The notes beneath the pieces are model-generated. The model searched no databases. It was not told the origin of the DNA and worked only from the letters and a program-made list of their open reading frames with translations. A program made the translations under genes and the position numbers. Positions 59,539 through 64,000 of a stretch of 64,000 nucleotides of DNA are shown piece after piece. This DNA is from Uloborus plumipes (taxonomy: Eukaryota > Arthropoda > Arachnida > Araneae > Uloboridae), in contig JAXGGA010001022.1 of the NCBI GenBank assembly GCA_038373865.1, forward strand, positions 1 to 64,000, in the 5' to 3' direction. Each line of letters starts with the position of its first letter. Within the stretch, counting starts at the first letter, position 1.

Positions 59539-59840
59539 CCCTTTATGTCACAAATTAATTTAATAATGAATTTTTACATTTTTTGGGGGATTTTTTAGCT
59601 GAAAATGCATTAAACATATATACCGAGAAAATGTTTTTTGAAAATTTGGAGGGTCTAAAAGGTCCCCTATGCCTTAGGGCCCCTAAGAAAATTTTTTCCG
59701 ATCGCAGGTACCATCTGTCGGTCTCTCAGCGAAGTACAAGGAGTGGTACTCAAAAGCTTCAGAATGATTCCAGCCATTTAGGATTCATAATACTAAATTA
59801 ATATAAGCGGGACTTCCGAGTCCCGTCGGGGCATAAAGGG
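59539..59840. mobile_element. TTAA-type MITE (piggyBac-like), copy C
   Basis: TTAA flanks both sides (59535-59538 and 59841-59844). It begins CCCTTTATGTCACAAATTAA, ends GGGGCATAAAGGG, and contains the family block CAGCGAAGTACAAGGAGT. It is in the same orientation as 18633-18942. Its right TTAA is also the left TTAA of the next element. Confidence 0.9.
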
Positions 59841-59844
59841 TTAA

Positions 59845-60482
59845 GGAGGTCCGGGACACATTTTGAAAAAAAAAATTATTTAACAGTTTACAGTTTTGAT
59901 ATTTTTTACACTGATTCACTATCTGTTTAACAAGCAAAATCATAACATATATGACAATTTTTTTTTTAATTTATTTTTTTGCAAAAAAAGGGGAATCGCT
60001 TTAAATCGCATAAACTTAAAATATTCTTGATCAATTTTCATTTTTTCTGAACTTATATGTGAACACAAACATATAAGCTTTAATATGTATTCGGCAATTT
60101 AAAAAATAATTTTTAAAAAAATTAAAAATATTTAAGTAAAAATTTCGAAAAATTCAAGGGTACTTTTTTTTCAAAAAATTATATTTTTTTAACTAATTTT
60201 TTTTTTTTAATTAGCCGAATACAAATTCAAGTAAACTGCTCGAAAAAGATGTTCTCCAAATTTCAGAATGTTATCTTTATTAGTTCTTGAGTTAAGTCGT
60301 TGCCATGGCAACAGCTGCCTGACGGCTACATTTTCAAAACAACACTCAACGAAAAGTATCATATCTTCTGTTCTAATTAAGATAGAAACAAGATTCAAAC
60401 GTCATTTTAAAGAGGAGAAAACAAAATTTTTTGAAATAATAAAAAAATGCAAAATTTGACAATTTTTGTGTCCCAGACCCCC
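59845..60482. mobile_element. TTAA-flanked element abutting copy C
   Basis: It starts GGAGGTCCGGGACACA and ends (reverse complement) GGGGGTCTGGGACACA, with TTAA on both sides (59841-59844 and 60483-60486). The interior is very A/T-rich, with a GTTGCCATGGCAAC palindrome near 60299. It has no coding capacity. TTAA targeting fits piggyBac-like or Kolobok-like elements; the superfamily was not resolved. Confidence 0.8.
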
Positions 60483-60598
60483 TTAAATAACTAAAAAACA
60501 AATCAAACTCTCGGATGAACTTGAACCACCAACCTTTCGATTAACTGCCCATCTGTGAAATTATCATATAGGATCCTTTTACGGAAATTGTAGTTTAA

Positions 60599-60712
60599 CC
60601 GCGAAGAGATGGCGGGTCGACTGGAAGCGGAAACGGATCACTTCATTAAAAAGTTAGTTGGATTATCGAAAACGCACGACTTCACTGCTCTCTCTCACCA
60701 TCTCTTCGCGGC
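60599..60712. repeat. Inverted pair CCGCGAAGAGATGG
   Basis: CCGCGAAGAGATGG at 60599 is matched by CCATCTCTTCGCGG ending at 60712, with about 85 bp between. It may be a very short MITE; no clear duplication was found. Confidence 0.55.
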
Positions 60713-60992
60713 TTATCTTTAACATATCCATAAAATAACCCCACCTATACGATTACATCAAAACCTAAACAAATATCACATAACTCCATCTTTCCTCCAT
60801 CCCTTCAATTACATCAAATGTGGTGAAAATCACTTGAAAAATGCAGATTCTGTCTCCGAAGAATAAGCGGAAACCTTGGCGACGAAATCCAAGTGGCAAC
60901 CCTTGCCTCGGAGGCAGTATCCCTTAATTCAAGTCCTTCTCCGATGAGAAATTTTTCTTTTTTCTTCCTTACAACCGGGGGTATCTTTTTAG

Positions 60993-61130
60993 GTTGTGTT
61001 CATCTTTGAACTTGGCACTGACCACTACTATCGAGAAGAGCTTTCTGAGCGCAAAGGTGAACTAGTTCTCGCTATTTTTCACGATCAAGATGCCATGAAT
61101 ACCCTTACGAAAGTGAAACTCGTTTTCTAA
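60993..61130 (+). CDS. Candidate terminal coding exon, unidentified protein
   Basis: A pyrimidine-rich ATCTTTTTAG acceptor is followed directly by 45 open codons and TAA (61128-61130). The reading starts VVFIFELGTDHYYREELSER and ends LTKVKLVF. The stop lies just upstream of the acceptor in the same frame, so coding begins at the splice site in phase 0. An AATAAA signal is present near 61398, giving a plausible 3' UTR of about 270 bases. The residue mix is protein-like and not AT-driven. I do not recognise the family, and earlier exons were not found. Confidence 0.4.
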   Translation, partial: VVFIFELGTDHYYREELSERKGELVLAIFHDQDAMNTLTKVKLVF

Positions 61131-61139
61131 AGGTAATGG

Positions 61140-61944
61140 ACTGAGAAATGTGCTTATTATGCTAGCGGAATCTTTTCTTAAGACATTCTTGAGCTTTCAG
61201 AGCACGTTTGGTGGAGGGTCGTTCCGGAATAGGCTTTTGGCTGGGACTGTAATTAGATGGGGAATGCCTTGCAGATTGATGTTTAAAATTTTAACTCTTC
61301 TTTTAGTATTTGATAATAATAGCTCGAACTTTTTTTGATGGCGGCTTGCAGATGCAATGGTGGTGACAGAAAACAAAATTTGGACCTAACAACTTTTGAA
61401 ATAAATATGTATAGAAAAAAAAAAGAAAAGAAAAAGAAGCATACTGCATGTACAAAAAGCTACATAAAATTTTATCCTTCAAAGATTTTGCTAAACAAAA
61501 ATTTTTCATGCATATCAAAGTCAACAAAATGTAACGAATATTAATATTTCTCCCGTTTTAAAATTACTTCAAGTTATCACAGGCCCCAAAAAAAAGTTTT
61601 CGTACTTGAAAATTTGATTCAAACCCATGTGTCGTATGTTTATTATTATTATTATTATTTTTAATGATTCTCTGAAAGATTTTTCGTAATCTAGTTTTTT
61701 TTAATGTCATACTTCCGATACTGTTTCAGTTGTAAATGTATATATCGTCAGCACCATACTAAAATGACGAATGTGAAAAATCTCGTTTTTCAAGTTCGAT
61801 GGTTTTCCGTAGTACTAAAAAAGGGCTACCTACTGGTAAAATGATGAATCTGTTTGATGGTCGTAGGCAGTGGTCGTAAGTAGCGCGCTACTGTAGTAGC
61901 TACATTTTTTAGCATTTTTTAGTAGTTTGTATTGTAACGCACTA
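61140..61944. other. Presumed 3' UTR side and AT-rich DNA
   Basis: AATAAA lies near 61398 downstream of the candidate terminal exon. An ATT simple repeat is at about 61640-61662. No other feature is supported. Confidence 0.35.
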
Positions 61945-63738
61945 GGGCAATTCCATGGTGTCGGACGTAAAAAACGAAGAAATATTTTTTAGTTTTAGTT
62001 CCATTTCTCAAATATAAACTGAATAGAAATGATTAAGTTGGTATTAAAAATACTCGCTACATCATAATGAATAAAAAATCATGTTAGTTTTTTAAAATAG
62101 ATCTCTTAAATAGAAATTAAGAAGATTTAAAGAGTTGGTGTCGGACGTAAACGCACAAATAGTAAAATTGGAGATTCACTTAAAATTTACTGAAACTCTG
62201 CGAATTGACTTACCTTTTAATTTCAAAAACAGCTAAGATCGATAGTATACTTGTGACTAAAGCATATTTTACAGTTTTTTAATGATATTGTTTTGAATAA
62301 AATGAACTTAGAACTACTTTTACCTTGGTGTCGGACGTAAATTTGCGGTGTCGGACGTAAACTCTTCGAATTGGACCTAAACCGTTGTTCTTAAATGCAA
62401 TGATTACAGTTTTAAATAAGAAAATTAGCTTAAATCTTATTCCTAGGTCACACATCTTATTTTTTAACATTTAAAAGGGTTCATCAAATTTAAACTGCCC
62501 CCTTTTTCCTGTTGGGATCGGAGGACGAATACGTTTATAATGTCCCGTAATTTGTAAAACATTTTGTCCTCAGTTCTTGGCCATTTAAAATAACCTTTAG
62601 AACTATGCATAACTGATACTAGAATAATTTTTTTGGTGATACATCCAAGACAAAGCATGGCATCATGCGTTACCACAAAACAGTCATTGATGTTCACTGT
62701 ATCAAGATCTGCAGATTTTTCGATCCCGGAATTATCAGATTTTTAATTTGTTATCACATTGTTCTTAATTTGTTATCACGTGATATATCACCAATTTGAA
62801 CTTAATTGTGTCCAACTGATTTGGCAAAATTTGATGTTTGGAATATGGAAAACAGCTTTCCAGTGTTGAGGCAAATGCTTTGTATCTATGTGTATATCTT
62901 TTGCTAGAATATACTTTATGTGCATATTTGGATTTAAAAGTGCTGAAACTTGAGAAAATTGCTCCGCTTTTGTCCCCGTCATTTTTCCTGCTTTAACGCG
63001 GCGCCAAACGATTTTTTTCACAGTGCCTCCTATAGTATCAACCACCATCAACCATCAAATATGAATATTAATCAGTACACTGATAAAAAATGTAAACATT
63101 CACTTGTACAAATCCAACTACGAAATCCATGTGTTCTGACTCTTTGCGAAACAGAATACAGGTTGTGTTGTGATGATCTAGCCTTTAAAACTTTGGATGA
63201 ATACTTAAGAGTTGGGATACCGTTCTTTTCAAAGCAATAATATGTATATACACTTTTTATTAATTCAAGAGTTCCCAGAACAACTCAGATGCTTTGTAAG
63301 TGTCTTAATATAAATGTCTCATGAGGAGAAAAAAAAAACTTTTAAAGTATTATTCTGAAGCAAAATTTACTATTTAATAAGTAAATTTAAAGTATATGTA
63401 TGCACAATAAAGTCAAAATTATTTTTTTTTAATCATGCTTCACTTTAACTTTGTAATTAAAGGCAAAATATGGAGAATCACAGTTGTAAACAAGTGTTAT
63501 ATAAGGAATGTAACAGTGTCGGACGTAAACGGTGTCGGACGTAAAAAAATTCTTTACGTCCGACACCTATATTTTAATTAAAAATATTTACTTGTCACAA
63601 AATGTTAATAGGTTACATCAATGAGACCAAAGATCTTACTTTGTATACAAAGTTAGATGTATGTAGCTTTAAAATTATTGGCCCAGCATAATTAATCGTA
63701 CATTTTGGTGTCGGACGTAAAACACTTAATGTGCCCTT
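61945..63738. mobile_element. Element with eight copies of GGTGTCGGACGTAA, decayed
   Basis: The left end reads GGGCAATTCCATG and runs straight into GGTGTCGGACGTAAA. Copies of the motif are at 61957-61970, 62137-62150, 62327-62340, 62347-62360, 63515-63528, 63531-63544 and 63707-63720 (direct), and 63554-63567 (inverted). The pair 63531-63567 is a perfect 15-bp hairpin. A broken minus-strand protein lies between the two clusters. The right end is uncertain: CACTTAATGTGCCC near 63724-63737 is a weak candidate, and the element may run beyond the window. Confidence 0.65.
62464..63054 (-). pseudogene. Decayed mobile-element protein, C-terminal part
   Basis: Two minus-strand open pieces (63051-62788 and about 62740-62464) are separated by roughly 50-90 bp with stops. 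The first starts inside VVDTIGGTVKKIVWRR. The second contains VNINDCFVV, then SVMHSSKGYFKWP and EDKMFY. A DGIGGTVKR-like box followed by a later VMH-SG-FKWP box is an order I associate with an uncharacterised family of arthropod and cnidarian mobile-element proteins. The upstream half is missing. The flanking iterated motifs suggest it was the transposase of this element. The assignment comes from pattern memory. Confidence 0.45.
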
Positions 63739-64000
63739 TGGGAATTCTATCACAAATCAAAATGAATTATATTCTCACACATTTTTGCAACATCACCTGT
63801 TGTACATTGAATATGTAAATAGTTATTCGACTTAATTCATAATTTTAGTATGTATATTTTGGAAAAAACAGAGCTTCTTTGAGATTAGTCAAATGTAGTT
63901 TGAAAACGCTCTGGGTGTTGACCTTAGTTTGACCCCTTGTAACTTAGTAAAAACTTAAGTTATCAAAATTTAGACATGAATTTCAAAATATACAACTCTT

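Noticed and set aside
60841..60924. A 28-codon ATG frame just upstream of the candidate terminal exon
   Set aside because: Joining it to the exon at 60993 through the GT at about 60920 gives the wrong frame and an early stop.
62950..63240. A 96-codon plus-strand frame
   Set aside because: It overlaps the minus-strand transposase-like remnant and has no motif. The minus strand carries the recognisable boxes.
61957..63720. A possible CRISPR-like or satellite array
   Set aside because: Spacing is irregular (10 to over 1,000 bp), one copy is inverted, the host is eukaryotic, and the motif lies in a transposon context.

Overview
The window looks like nuclear DNA from an arthropod-type eukaryote. 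It is strongly A+T-rich and almost gene-free. It holds tRNA-derived SINEs with internal Pol III boxes, GT-AG type exon borders, and many cut-and-paste DNA elements. Target-site duplications (TSDs) can be read directly for several of these: TA, TAA, TTAA, 4 bp and 8 bp. I see no bacterial-type operon, CRISPR array, phage or rRNA gene. An arachnid-like genome is only a guess; the species cannot be read from the sequence.

Host genes. The best host-gene signal is a minus-strand split gene. A first coding exon starts with ATG at 41674 and ends at a CAA|GTAAGT donor at 41592. A second exon (4102-3980) is open across its full length between a TAG acceptor and another GTAAGT donor. The phases agree (2 to 2), so a 37.5-kb intron would hold most of the mobile DNA in the left two thirds of the window. 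A weaker last exon is at 2365-2239. A second candidate, a plus-strand terminal exon, is at 60993-61130. I could not name either protein.

Region by region. 1-2.9 kb: one arm of an 800-bp repeat, an iterated motif, a GC-richer unassigned segment, a MITE and a hAT-type MITE. 4-9 kb: exon 2, a SINE, an old fold-back element, a hAT-like element with a nested mariner-like MITE, a GC-rich patch, an element with a 4-bp TSD, and two MITE families. 9-15 kb: mostly unannotatable AT-rich DNA. 15-26 kb: a Tc1/mariner transposase remnant, TTAA-type elements, and a complete 935-bp hAT-type element made of ATCGATG-rich DNA. 26-33 kb: a SINE, hAT MITEs, a diverged tandem repeat of about 190 bp, and a broken ORF beside an iterated CACGTG-containing motif. 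37-41 kb: a 2.86-kb palindromic element, a 150-bp near-perfect hairpin and exon 1. 44-53 kb: tRNA-like sequences, MITEs, a 650-bp palindrome, and a PIF/Harbinger-type element whose MADF-domain reading frame is split by a Tc1-type fold-back insertion. 54-64 kb: Tigger-like and TTAA elements, including two that share one TTAA, then a large element with eight copies of GGTGTCGGACGTAA and a decayed protein.

Main pattern. Four unrelated-looking elements (7.3, 32.9, 37.3 and 61.9 kb) start with a similar GGG-N-C-N-TT-Y-CA core. Two of them have clear 4-bp TSDs. Three carry a private 13-16 bp motif iterated several times inside. This looks like one loose transposon group with element-specific transposase-binding repeats, and it is the observation I would follow first.
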